A stretch of 6,896 nucleotides of DNA from an uncultured Oscillospiraceae bacterium (GCA_910588455.1 CAJUPG010000092.1:1-6896), one strand, 5' to 3'. Counted from the first letter of the stretch, positions 1-5,871 are shown. Notes: generated from the letters alone by a model not told the origin. Translations and numbers: made by a program.

Positions 1-47
1 TTGGTTTTGTGCGCCCTTTTGGGAAATGCTACTTAAATTACGATGTT

Positions 48-251
48 TCAACCTTCTCCCTCCTCAAACAAGAATACCTCCTCAATCGTCAGCTCAAAAT
101 ACCGCGCAATCTTATAGGCCAGCAGCAGGGATGCGTTATACCGCCCGCTCTCCAGGGAGATAATAGTCTGCCGGGTGACCTCCACCGCGTCGGCCAGCTC
201 CGCCTGGGACAGCTTGCGCTCCTTGCGCAGCTGGGTGATTCGATTGGTCAT
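48..251 (-). CDS. Small XRE-family (Cro/CI-type) DNA-binding regulator, 67 aa
   Basis: The protein is essentially a single helix-turn-helix domain. Residues 5-60 run ITQLRKERKLSQAELADAV, then VTRQTIISLESGRYNASLLLAYKIA (recognition helix and following helices), then a typical FELTIEEVFLFE end. This matches the very short stand-alone XRE regulators of Firmicutes, which have no sensor or protease domain. The ATG is well supported: AGGAGG lies at 258-263 on the minus strand, 6 nt upstream. A near-consensus promoter with three repeated elements sits just upstream, so autoregulation is likely. No partner gene is visible because the stop lies 47 nt from the window edge. These small regulators are often cotranscribed with a small membrane protein or transporter gene, which here would be outside the window. 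The family call is confident; its targets are unknown. The divergent hemW promoter is close enough to be affected but nothing shows that it is. Confidence 0.92.
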   Translation of the reverse strand: MTNRITQLRKERKLSQAELADAVEVTRQTIISLESGRYNASLLLAYKIARYFELTIEEVFLFEEGEG

Positions 252-279
252 GCCGTCCCTCCTCTCATGATGTATAGTT

Positions 280-335
280 CGCTTTACAATTTGAGTATAG
301 CACGCTTTACATTTTGTGTCAAGCGTATTTTACAT
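280..335. repeat. Three TTTACA(A/T) direct repeats at 23-bp spacing, candidate operators
   Basis: TTTACAA at 283-289, TTTACAT at 306-312 and TTTACAT at 329-335 start exactly 23 bp apart. The first two share a longer core, CGCTTTACA(A/T)TTTG, at 280-293 and 303-316. Relative to the minus-strand promoter, one copy lies just upstream of the -35, one in the spacer and one just downstream of the -10, near the transcription start. This arrangement is typical of autorepressor operators; binding by the XRE protein is inference. Confidence 0.6.
294..322 (-). promoter_or_regulatory. Sigma-A promoter of the XRE regulator
   Basis: On the minus strand, TTGACA (322-317) is followed after exactly 17 bp by TATACT (299-294). 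That is a perfect -35 and a 5/6 -10. Transcription would start near 287 and give a leader of about 36 nt with AGGAGG at 263-258. The promoter is interleaved with the TTTACA repeats, which fits repression by the adjacent regulator. Confidence 0.8.
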
Positions 336-358
336 TTTTAAAAAACCAAAGCTTCCAC

Positions 359-387
359 TTTTCAAAGCATTGCTTTTGTATTATAAT
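359..387 (+). promoter_or_regulatory. Promoter of hemW
   Basis: A perfect TATAAT at 382-387 is preceded 17 bp upstream by a weaker -35, TTTTCA (359-364, 4/6 matches to TTGACA). Transcription would begin near 394, leaving a leader of about 29 nt before the ATG at 423. It is divergent from the XRE promoter; the -35 boxes are about 36 bp apart, with the third TTTACA repeat between them. Confidence 0.65.
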
Positions 388-422
388 AGAAGCATACGAA
401 ACCAAAAATGAGGTGTCCATCT

Positions 423-1571
423 ATGGGAGACAAGCTGGGCCTTTATCTTCACATCCCCTTCTGCCGCTCCAAATGCGATTACTGCGACTTCTACTCCCTG
501 GCCGGCCAGGAGGTCCGGATGGACAGCTATCAGAAGGCCCTGCTGGCCCACCTGAAGCAGGCGGCCCCCGCCGCCCGCTGCCCGGTGGACACCGTTTATT
601 TGGGCGGCGGCACCCCCAGCCTGTTGGGGGAAAAGCGCCTGCTGGCCCTGCTGGCTGCTGTGAAAAAATATTATAAGGTGGACCGGGACGCGGAAATCAC
701 CCTGGAAGCCAACCCGGACAGCGTCTCCCCCAAGATGCTTGCCAAGCTGCGGGCCGGGGGCTTCAACCGCCTTTCTCTCGGGATGCAGTCCGCCCTGGAC
801 GGGGAACTGCGGGCGGTGGGCCGGCCCCACACGGCGGAACAGACCGTCCAGGCCGTGGCGGCCGCCCAAAAGGCCAAGTTCAAAAATATCTCCCTGGACC
901 TGATCTACGGCCTGCCCGGCCAGACCATGGACAGCTGGCGCGTCACCCTGGCCCGGGCGGTGGACCTGGGGCCGCAGCACCTGTCCTGCTACGGACTGAA
1001 GGTGGAGGAAAACACCCCCCTGGCCCGGCGGGCAGAGGCGGGGGAGGTTCTCCCCGACGACGACGCCCAGGCGGACCTGTATCTGTGGACGGTGGATTTT
1101 TTGGAAAATGCAGGGTTCCGCCAGTATGAAATCTCCAATTTTGCGCAAAATGGCTTTGAGTCCCGGCACAATCTGCGCTATTGGCTCACCCGGCCCTATC
1201 TTGGCTTCGGCCCCGGGGCCCACTCCGACTTCGGGGGCCGCCGGTACGCCTGCCCCCGGGACCTGGAGGGCTATCTCGCCTCCGTCCAGGCCGGTTCCCC
1301 CGCCGTGGAGCAGGAGCAGGCCGTCTCCCTGGAGGAGCGTGCGGCGGAATATCTGATGCTCCGGCTGCGCACCGCGGCGGGCATTGAGGAATGGGAGTAC
1401 CGCCGGAGCTTTTTCCGGGAATTCGAGCCCCTGGAGCGCCAGCTGGAGCAGTATCAGAGCCGGGGCTGGGCGGAAAAAACCGCCCTGGGCCGCTGGCGGC
1501 TGACCCCGGGGGGCTTCCTGGTGTCCAACCAGCTGATCGCCGCTCTGCTGGAGCATCAGGAGCAGAGCTAA
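423..1571 (+). CDS. hemW: HemW-type radical SAM haem chaperone (formerly 'oxygen-independent coproporphyrinogen III oxidase-like')
   Basis: The 382-residue product has the HemW order of motifs. The radical SAM cluster motif CxxxCxxC is at Cys14, Cys18 and Cys21, inside IPFCRSKCDYCDF. GGGTPS, for SAM binding, is at 61-66, EANP at 95-98 and GLPGQT at 163-168. The HemW hallmark HNLRYW is at 249-254, followed by YLGFGPGAHS. A winged-helix-like C-terminal region (310-375) ends in GGFLVSNQLI. True HemN has a further Cys two residues after the third cluster Cys; here that position is Phe23, which points to HemW, a haem-binding chaperone that delivers haem to target proteins, rather than a porphyrinogen oxidase. 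The start at 423 is chosen over an in-frame ATG at 408 because GAGGTG (410-415) lies 7 nt before it and the 408 ATG overlaps that site. The gene is monocistronic here. In many Firmicutes hemW sits next to lepA and hrcA, which are not seen. Confidence 0.93.
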   Translation: MGDKLGLYLHIPFCRSKCDYCDFYSLAGQEVRMDSYQKALLAHLKQAAPAARCPVDTVYLGGGTPSLLGEKRLLALLAAVKKYYKVDRDAEITLEANPDSVSPKMLAKLRAGGFNRLSLGMQSALDGELRAVGRPHTAEQTVQAVAAAQKAKFKNISLDLIYGLPGQTMDSWRVTLARAVDLGPQHLSCYGLKVEENTPLARRAEAGEVLPDDDAQADLYLWTVDFLENAGFRQYEISNFAQNGFESRHNLRYWLTRPYLGFGPGAHSDFGGRRYACPRDLEGYLASVQAGSPAVEQEQAVSLEERAAEYLMLRLRTAAGIEEWEYRRSFFREFEPLERQLEQYQSRGWAEKTALGRWRLTPGGFLVSNQLIAALLEHQEQS

Positions 1572-1646
1572 ACGTGGAAATTCCCGCCGCTTTTTTCCGG
1601 GGCTTTTATCGCTTTGTACGAAATTCCCGGACTCCTGCAATTTTCG
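1572..1646. other. Gap between hemW and the murA promoter
   Basis: There is no gene here. The decamer GAAATTCCCG occurs twice (1577-1586 and 1620-1629). A weak CCCG...CGGG pairing around 1583-1601, followed by a short T-run, could be a poor terminator for hemW, but I would not call it one. Confidence 0.4.
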
Positions 1647-1675
1647 TTGCTATTTGGATATAATAGTGCTATAAT
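1647..1675 (+). promoter_or_regulatory. Promoter of the murA operon
   Basis: TTGCTA (1647-1652, 4/6) is followed after 17 bp by a perfect TATAAT (1670-1675). A second TATAAT occurs at 1659-1664 but has no credible -35 at the right distance. The start site would be near 1682, giving a leader of about 110 nt before the TTG start at 1794. That leader holds a small hairpin, GCTGC-GTGA-GCAGC, around 1693-1706. Confidence 0.65.
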
Positions 1676-1793
1676 AATTCTGTTTGATTGTGCGCTGCGT
1701 GAGCAGCCGCCCTATGACTGCGTTACTTATGGCGTGTTTTGCGCTGTATATATCTGAAAATCCCATCTTAAATTGTTTGGAGAGGGTGCTATT

Positions 1794-3086
1794 TTGACAA
1801 AGTATCAGGTTCGGGGCGGAGTTCCCCTGCGCGGTACCATCCAGATCAGCGGCGCAAAGAACGCCGCCGTTGCCATCATTCCCGCCGCGCTTTTGGTCAA
1901 CGGGCCCTGCCGTATCGAAAATATTCCCCAGATCAGCGACGTGACACTGATTTTACAGATTCTTCAGGACTTAGGCGCGCAGGTGCGCACCGTCAACCGC
2001 ACTACCGTAGAAATCAACTGCTCCGGCATCCGCAACCGGAAAATCGCCCACGGCCTGGCCCGGAAAATCCGCGCCAGCTACTACCTGGTGGGCGCTCTGC
2101 TGGGCCGCTTCGGCTGGGCGGAGGTCCCCATGCCCGGGGGCTGCGACCTGGGCGGCCGCCCCATTGACCAGCACATTAAGGGCTTTGTCTCCATGGGAGC
2201 CCAAATCGAAGTGGTCAACGGCATCATCAAAGCGCAGATTCCCCAGGGCCGGCTGGCCGGGGGACAGGTCTATCTGGATATGGTCTCCGTGGGGGCCACC
2301 ATGAACATCATGCTGGCGGCGGTGCTGGCCAACGGTATGACCGTCATTGAAAACGCCGCCAAGGAGCCCCATATTGTAGATTTGGCCAACTTTTTGAACT
2401 CCATGGGGGCCAACATCATGGGGGCGGGCACGGACGTAATCAAAATCCGGGGGGTGGACTGCCTGCGGGGCGGCTCCTACTCCATCATTCCCGACCAGAT
2501 CGAGGCGGGGACCTATATGGCCGCCGTGGCCGCCGCCGGAGGCGAGGTGCTCATCCAGAACGTCATCCCCAAGCACCTGGAGTGCATCACCAACAAGCTG
2601 CTGGAGATGGGGGTCAGCGTGGAGGAGCTGGACGACGCCGTCCTGGTCCGCCGCACGGGGCCCATCCACCGCACCAATGTCAAGACCATGCCCTACCCGG
2701 GCTTTCCCACCGATATGCAGCCCCAGATCGCCGCGGTGCTGTGTCTGGCCCAGGGGACCAGCGTGCTCACCGAGGGGGTTTGGGACAGCCGGTATCGCTA
2801 TGTGGACGAATTCCGCCGCATGGGGGCTCAGATCCAGGTGGACGGCAAGGTGGCCGTCATCGAGGGGGTCCGCCGCTTAACCGGCGCACCGGTCCACGCC
2901 TGCGACCTGCGGGCGGGGGCTGCCATGATCGTGGCCGGTCTGGCCGCCGAGGGGGTCACCGTCATCGACGGCATTCATCACATCGAGCGCGGCTATGAAT
3001 CGATCGTGGAAAAGCTGTCCGCCGTGGGGGCGGATATTCAGGTGGTCTATCTCCCCGACGACGAGGTAACCAGTCAGGCGGGTTGA
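1794..3086 (+). CDS. murA: UDP-N-acetylglucosamine 1-carboxyvinyltransferase MurA
   Basis: MurA transfers enolpyruvate from PEP to UDP-GlcNAc, the first committed cytoplasmic step of peptidoglycan synthesis. The 430-residue product has the complete EPSP synthase/MurA fold. Landmarks are Lys22-Asn23 in SGAKNAA, Arg93 in KIRASYY, the loop MPGGCDLGGRP with Cys117, PYPGFPTDMQ with catalytic Asp307, DLRAGAA with Arg373, and HIERGYE with Arg399. Cys117 is the residue alkylated by fosfomycin; the Asp variant that gives intrinsic resistance is not present. The start is an unusual TTG at 1794, placed 7 nt after AGAGGG (1781-1786). It gives MTKYQVRGG, the normal MurA N-terminus. An upstream in-frame TTG at 1773 would overlap the ribosome binding site. 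It is the first gene of the apparent operon. Firmicutes often carry two murA paralogues; which one this is cannot be decided from the window. Confidence 0.96.
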   Translation: MTKYQVRGGVPLRGTIQISGAKNAAVAIIPAALLVNGPCRIENIPQISDVTLILQILQDLGAQVRTVNRTTVEINCSGIRNRKIAHGLARKIRASYYLVGALLGRFGWAEVPMPGGCDLGGRPIDQHIKGFVSMGAQIEVVNGIIKAQIPQGRLAGGQVYLDMVSVGATMNIMLAAVLANGMTVIENAAKEPHIVDLANFLNSMGANIMGAGTDVIKIRGVDCLRGGSYSIIPDQIEAGTYMAAVAAAGGEVLIQNVIPKHLECITNKLLEMGVSVEELDDAVLVRRTGPIHRTNVKTMPYPGFPTDMQPQIAAVLCLAQGTSVLTEGVWDSRYRYVDEFRRMGAQIQVDGKVAVIEGVRRLTGAPVHACDLRAGAAMIVAGLAAEGVTVIDGIHHIERGYESIVEKLSAVGADIQVVYLPDDEVTSQAG

Positions 3087-3114
3087 TTTTCAAAACAGAG
3101 AGGGTGTTTTGACA

Positions 3115-3519
3115 ATGAACGCAGCTTCCCCCCGCTTTTCCCAGCAATACAAAAAGATTCAAAATCTGGACAAGCTTCTCCAACAAGCCCCTTCATTCTC
3201 CAGCTGGAGTACCCTGGACCTGCTCAACGGGTTCCGGATGTACACCGAATACGACTACGACAACTGGCTGGAGGTACATAACCTGGAGCTGACCCTGGCG
3301 TCTCAGGATGGAAGCCTCCAGGTGGTTTTGCTGTGCCGGAATATCAGCGCCTTCTCTGTCTATGGGGACTTTCAGGTGGCTGGCTTCGCCATCGAGGTCA
3401 ACGAGGACCCGGAGCTGGGCGCGGAGCGCACCTTTCACATTTTTGACTACGAGGATAACATCATCCACCTGTTCTGCCAGGAAATCGAAGTGCTCCAGGC
3501 CGGTCCGGTGGATGTGTAG
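3115..3519 (+). CDS. Uncharacterised conserved-looking protein, 134 aa
   Basis: I do not recognise this protein firmly. It has a short helical N-terminus (about residues 8-40, FSQQYKKIQNLDKLLQQ and STLDLLNGF). The rest is strand-rich: WLEVHNLELTLAS, LQVVLLCRNISAFSVYGDFQVAGFAIEVN, then FHIFDYEDNIIHLFCQEIEVL. There is no signal peptide or membrane segment and no metal-binding cluster, so it is probably cytoplasmic. The pattern (strand, NISxF..., GFxI, DYED-x-I-x-x-x-C-x-x-I-x-V) loosely recalls Imm50/YxiG-like small beta proteins, but this is a low-confidence resemblance. It lies 28 nt after murA and 8 nt before walJ, so it is almost certainly cotranscribed. The start is uncertain: AGAGGG at 3099-3104 is 10 nt from ATG 3115 and only 4 nt from an in-frame TTG at 3109 (which would add two residues). 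Codon use resembles its neighbours. Confidence 0.8.
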   Translation: MNAASPRFSQQYKKIQNLDKLLQQAPSFSSWSTLDLLNGFRMYTEYDYDNWLEVHNLELTLASQDGSLQVVLLCRNISAFSVYGDFQVAGFAIEVNEDPELGAERTFHIFDYEDNIIHLFCQEIEVLQAGPVDV

Positions 3520-3527
3520 GGGGATTC

Positions 3528-4331
3528 ATGGACGTATGCACCCTGGCCAGCGGCTCCAAGGGCAACTGCCTGTTGGCGTCCTGCGGCCAAACTCATATTT
3601 TAATCGACGCGGGCGTCTCCGCCCGGCGCATCACCCGCTCCCTGGGGGAGCTGGGCCTGCGCCCGGAGGAGTTGTCCGCTGTTTTCATTACCCACGGCCA
3701 TTCCGACCACGTGTCCGGCCTGCGGGTCCTGTCCAAAAAGCTGCGCTGTCCCATCTGGGCCACCCATGGGACGGCCCTGGACGTGGGCAGCCGTGTACCG
3801 GAGCTGAGCCTCTCCATTCTGGACCGGCCCCGGCAGGTGGGCGGTCTGCACATTGATTTTTTCCCCACCTCCCACGACGCCCCCGGCAGCGTGGGATACC
3901 GGGTCGCCGGAGATGGGATGCGCTTTGTGCTGTGTACCGACCTGGGCTGTCTCAGCCAGCCGGTGCTGGACGCGGCCTGGGGGATTGACCTGCTGATTGC
4001 CGAGGCCAACCACGACGTAGAATGGGTAAGGAGCGGCCCCTATCCCTACTATCTCCAGGAGCGGATTTTGGGAAAATACGGCCATCTGTCCAACGAGGCG
4101 GGGGCGGAGCTGGCAGAACTGGCGGCCCGGGGCGGAGCCCAGGCGGTGGTGCTGGCTCATCTGTCCCAGGAGAACAACACCCCCGCCCGGGCCCGGGAGA
4201 CTGTTGCCCGGACGCTGGAGGGGGCCGGTTTCCCGGTTCATCTGTCGGTGGCACCGGTACAGGAGCGGGGGCCGGTGTTCCGGCTGGAGCACGGACGGGT
4301 AGCGGTGCTGGAGGAAATTTTGCTGTGCTGA
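3528..4331 (+). CDS. walJ: WalJ/YycJ-type metallo-beta-lactamase-fold hydrolase
   Basis: The 267-residue product is a single metallo-beta-lactamase domain, probably a metal-dependent phosphodiesterase. The metal ligands are visible: THGHSDH (His56, His58, Asp60, His61), His116 in PTSHDAPG, Asp138 in LCTDLG, and His211 in LAHLSQENN. EANHD (159-163) and KYGHLSNE (His186) are characteristic of the YycJ/WalJ branch. In Bacillus and Streptococcus this family lies in the walRK (yycFG) locus and is linked to cell-wall homeostasis and to coordinating replication and division, possibly through 5'-exonuclease-like activity. Here walRK is absent but rlmH follows directly, a neighbourhood also known from Firmicutes. 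AGGGGG at 3518-3523 precedes the ATG by 4 nt and overlaps the stop of the upstream gene, so translation is likely coupled. Confidence 0.9.
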   Translation: MDVCTLASGSKGNCLLASCGQTHILIDAGVSARRITRSLGELGLRPEELSAVFITHGHSDHVSGLRVLSKKLRCPIWATHGTALDVGSRVPELSLSILDRPRQVGGLHIDFFPTSHDAPGSVGYRVAGDGMRFVLCTDLGCLSQPVLDAAWGIDLLIAEANHDVEWVRSGPYPYYLQERILGKYGHLSNEAGAELAELAARGGAQAVVLAHLSQENNTPARARETVARTLEGAGFPVHLSVAPVQERGPVFRLEHGRVAVLEEILLC

Positions 4332-4789
4332 GTATACATATTTTATGTGTGGGCAAGCTAAAGGAGCGGTTTTACATCGACGCAGCCCAGGAGTACCAAA
4401 AGCGCCTGTCCCCCTACTGCAAGCTCACTTTGACGGAGCTGCCGGAGGAAAAGCTGCCCAAAAATCCCTCTCCGGCCCAAATTCAGGCCGCGCTCAGCCG
4501 GGAGGCCCAGGCCATCCGGGCCAAGATTCCGCCCCGGTTCAAGCGGGTGGCCCTGTGCGTGGAGGGACGGGAGCGGTCCAGTGAGGAGCTGTCCCGACTG
4601 GTGACGGCGGAAAACCTGTGCTTTCTGATCGGTGGCTCTTACGGCCTGGACGATTCCCTAAAGGCGGAGGCAGCGGACCGGCTGTCCATGTCCCCCATGA
4701 CCTTCCCCCATCACTTGGCCCGGGTGATGCTGCTGGAGCAGATTTACCGGGGTTTTAAAATTCAGGAGGGGTCCTCCTACCACAAATAA
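4325..4789 (+). CDS. rlmH: 23S rRNA (pseudouridine1915-N3)-methyltransferase RlmH
   Basis: RlmH is a small SPOUT-class methyltransferase that methylates pseudouridine 1915 in helix 69 of 23S rRNA on assembled 70S ribosomes, using SAM. The 154-residue product has the family layout: N-terminal strand IHILCVGKLKERF (4-16), EYQKRLSPY (23-31), ELPEEKLP, then FLIGGSYGL (100-108), the trefoil-knot SAM site. The diagnostic C-terminus is MTFPHHLARVMLLEQIYRGFKI...SYHK. Length is close to the usual 155-160. I chose GTG at 4325, which overlaps the end of walJ by 7 bp, because GGAGG (4310-4314) lies 10 nt upstream. A CTG at 4328 would also fit the family's N-terminus. The reading frame is open far upstream inside walJ, but that extension is a Gly/Pro/Arg-rich shadow with no homology signal. 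Confidence 0.94.
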   Translation: MLSIHILCVGKLKERFYIDAAQEYQKRLSPYCKLTLTELPEEKLPKNPSPAQIQAALSREAQAIRAKIPPRFKRVALCVEGRERSSEELSRLVTAENLCFLIGGSYGLDDSLKAEAADRLSMSPMTFPHHLARVMLLEQIYRGFKIQEGSSYHK

Positions 4790-4811
4790 AATCAAGAAAA
4801 GAGGTAACACG

Positions 4812-5423
4812 ATGAAAAATCCCAACGCCATGTACGCCCTGAGCTACGGCCTGTTCGTCCTCACCGCCCAGGAGGGGGCGAAGGACAACGGCTGCATTAT
4901 CAACACCGCCGCCCAGGTGACCACCACCCCCAACCGACTGACCATTGCGGTGAACAAATCCAACTTCACCCACGACATGATCCTCCGGGACGGCCGGTTC
5001 ACCCTGTCCGTTCTGTCCCAGCGGGCCCCCTTCTCCGTGTTCCAGCACTTCGGCTTCTCCTCCGGCCGGGATACGGACAAGTTTGCCGGCTACCAGAACG
5101 CCGTCCGGGGCGAAAACGGACTGTTCTACGTCACGGAGGGGACCAACGCCTATCTGAGCTGCCGCACAGAGTCCACCCTGGACCTTGGAACCCACACCCT
5201 GTTTTTAGCGGACGTGCTGGACGGGGACGTGCTCTCCACTGACCCCAGCGCCACCTACACCTACTACCAGAACCACATCAAGCCCAAGCCCCAGGCCAAG
5301 CCCGCCGAGAGCGGGGAGCGCTGGGTGTGCAAGGTGTGCGGCTATGTCCATGAGGGCCCGCTGCCGGCGGATTTCATCTGCCCCCTGTGCAAGCATCCGG
5401 CCTCTGATTTTGAGCGTATGTAA
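4812..5423 (+). CDS. Flavin reductase-like domain fused to a short rubredoxin domain (Hrb-like redox protein)
   Basis: Residues 1-150 form a flavin reductase-like, FMN-binding split-barrel domain (ALSYGLFVLTA, NGCIINTAAQVTTTPNRLTIAVNKSN, FTLSVLSQRAPFSVFQHFGFSSGRDTDKF, LSCRTESTLDLGTHTLFLADV). A lysine/proline-rich linker (157-166) leads to a rubredoxin-like iron site: WVCKVCGYVHEG with Cys173/Cys176 and ICPLCKHPASDFE with Cys190/Cys193. Only 13 residues separate the two CxxC knuckles, as in rubrerythrin C-termini rather than full rubredoxin (about 29). The architecture resembles the high-molecular-weight rubredoxin of Moorella, which passes NAD(P)H electrons to an oxygen-reducing flavodiiron protein. 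A role in oxidative-stress defence is therefore a reasonable inference, with the electron partner unknown. AGAGG at 4800-4804 lies 7 nt before the ATG. It is the last gene of the operon, directly before a strong terminator. Cytoplasmic, with no signal peptide. Confidence 0.9.
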   Translation: MKNPNAMYALSYGLFVLTAQEGAKDNGCIINTAAQVTTTPNRLTIAVNKSNFTHDMILRDGRFTLSVLSQRAPFSVFQHFGFSSGRDTDKFAGYQNAVRGENGLFYVTEGTNAYLSCRTESTLDLGTHTLFLADVLDGDVLSTDPSATYTYYQNHIKPKPQAKPAESGERWVCKVCGYVHEGPLPADFICPLCKHPASDFERM

Positions 5424-5431
5424 CCACAGAC

Positions 5432-5475
5432 ATAAAACAGCCGCCCCCGGAGTGTTCCGGGGGCGGCTGTTTTAT
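5432..5475. terminator. Strong, probably bidirectional, intrinsic terminator
   Basis: A perfect 20-bp inverted repeat (5432-5451 with 5456-5475) surrounds a 4-nt loop, GTGT. The stem core is pure G+C (GCCGCCCCCGG) and is flanked by A-run and T-run ends, giving TTTTAT after the stem on the plus strand and TTTTAT on the minus strand too. It begins 8 nt after the stop of the rubredoxin fusion gene. It would end the murA operon and also any transcript coming from the minus-strand promoter near 5800. Confidence 0.92.
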
Positions 5476-5701
5476 TGGGCAGGCGACAGTTGGCGGTGTC
5501 AAGAGCTTTTCGCAAATTAGCATACAGGCGCCTGGGGAGAGAAGTCAGCCCGCCGCCAAATCATGTCGGACCGTTTTTTGAGCCTCCATAATTGTGATTA
5601 CATGGTGCAATTAATCATGCAATCTCCATTACTATTCCCCTATACCAGCTGCCCTTTTGAAATTGAGCATTGAAATATTTGTGCGGTTTCTGAATGCTTG
5701 G

Positions 5702-5737
5702 TTACTTTGCCAATGCAAGCGAAAGACACCTTTTCAT
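5702..5737 (-). CDS. Putative 11-codon ORF with perfect ribosome binding site
   Basis: AGGAGG (5752-5747) lies 9 nt before an ATG at 5737. The frame reads MKRCLSLALAK and stops with TAA at 5702. The Met-Lys-Arg start and hydrophobic run look like the beginning of a signal peptide. This could be a leader peptide, a real microprotein, or the first codons of a gene broken by a frameshift. One extra A in the AAAA run of codons 2-3 would open a 32-residue frame beginning MKKVSFACIGKV and ending at 5640, itself too short to resemble a known family. The promoter directly upstream argues that this site is transcribed. No homology is claimed. Confidence 0.35.
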   Translation of the reverse strand: MKRCLSLALAK

Positions 5738-5778
5738 TCTTTAATTCCTCCTATTTATTTGTAGGTTGATTCAAAAAA

Positions 5779-5807
5779 ATTATATTGAACTGTTATCAAT
5801 TTGTCAA
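5779..5807 (-). promoter_or_regulatory. Perfect consensus sigma-A promoter, minus strand, no long gene behind it
   Basis: On the minus strand, TTGACA (5807-5802) and TATAAT (5784-5779) are separated by exactly 17 bp. Both hexamers match consensus at every base. Transcription would start near 5772 and run towards the terminator at 5475-5432. An ATTGA/TCAAT inverted repeat (5784-5788 and 5796-5800) falls inside the spacer and could be an operator, though that is weak. Confidence 0.8.
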
Positions 5808-5871
5808 TAGTGTGCCATCGTGCCGCCCATCTCTGGAACCTGCCTGTAAACCCTACTTGAACATATAAAAT

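Larger units (their letters stand above)
5432..5772 (-). ncRNA. Predicted short insulated transcript, about 340 nt
   Basis: This is the expected product of the consensus promoter at 5807-5779, ending in the GC-rich hairpin at 5475-5432. It holds only very short reading frames: the 11-codon one, then frames of about 4 to 15 codons without good ribosome binding sites. A small RNA, a microprotein mRNA or a decayed gene would all fit. I do not recognise a known RNA family. The call rests only on promoter and terminator signals. Confidence 0.3.

Noticed and set aside
408..422. Upstream ATG for hemW
   Set aside because: This ATG overlaps the GAGGTG ribosome binding site that serves the ATG at 423, and the added residues MRCPS do not fit the family's N-terminus.
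1577..1629. Two GAAATTCCCG decamers downstream of hemW
   Set aside because: Short, only two copies, and no relation to a gene or structure that I could see. Likely chance.
381..1640. A 419-codon open frame antisense to hemW
   Set aside because: The translation is low-complexity Gly/Gln/Leu/Pro-rich, typical of the complement of GC-rich coding DNA, and the sense strand encodes a full HemW with all motifs.
1794..1799. TTGACA as a -35 box here and at 3109-3114
   Set aside because: No -10-like hexamer lies 16-18 bp downstream in either case; the bases are better explained as the TTG start codon followed by a Thr codon.
1971..2669. A 232-codon open frame antisense to murA
   Set aside because: Composition is that of a shadow frame (His/Gly/Asp/Val-rich) with no recognisable domain; MurA occupies the opposite strand.
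3600..4292. Open frames antisense to walJ
   Set aside because: Shadows of the walJ coding sequence, low complexity, with no ribosome binding site.
4022..4324. An open frame in phase with rlmH extending 100 codons into walJ
   Set aside because: It is Gly/Pro/Arg-rich, lies wholly inside walJ in another frame, and RlmH orthologues begin at the position of 4325. A fusion is not supported.
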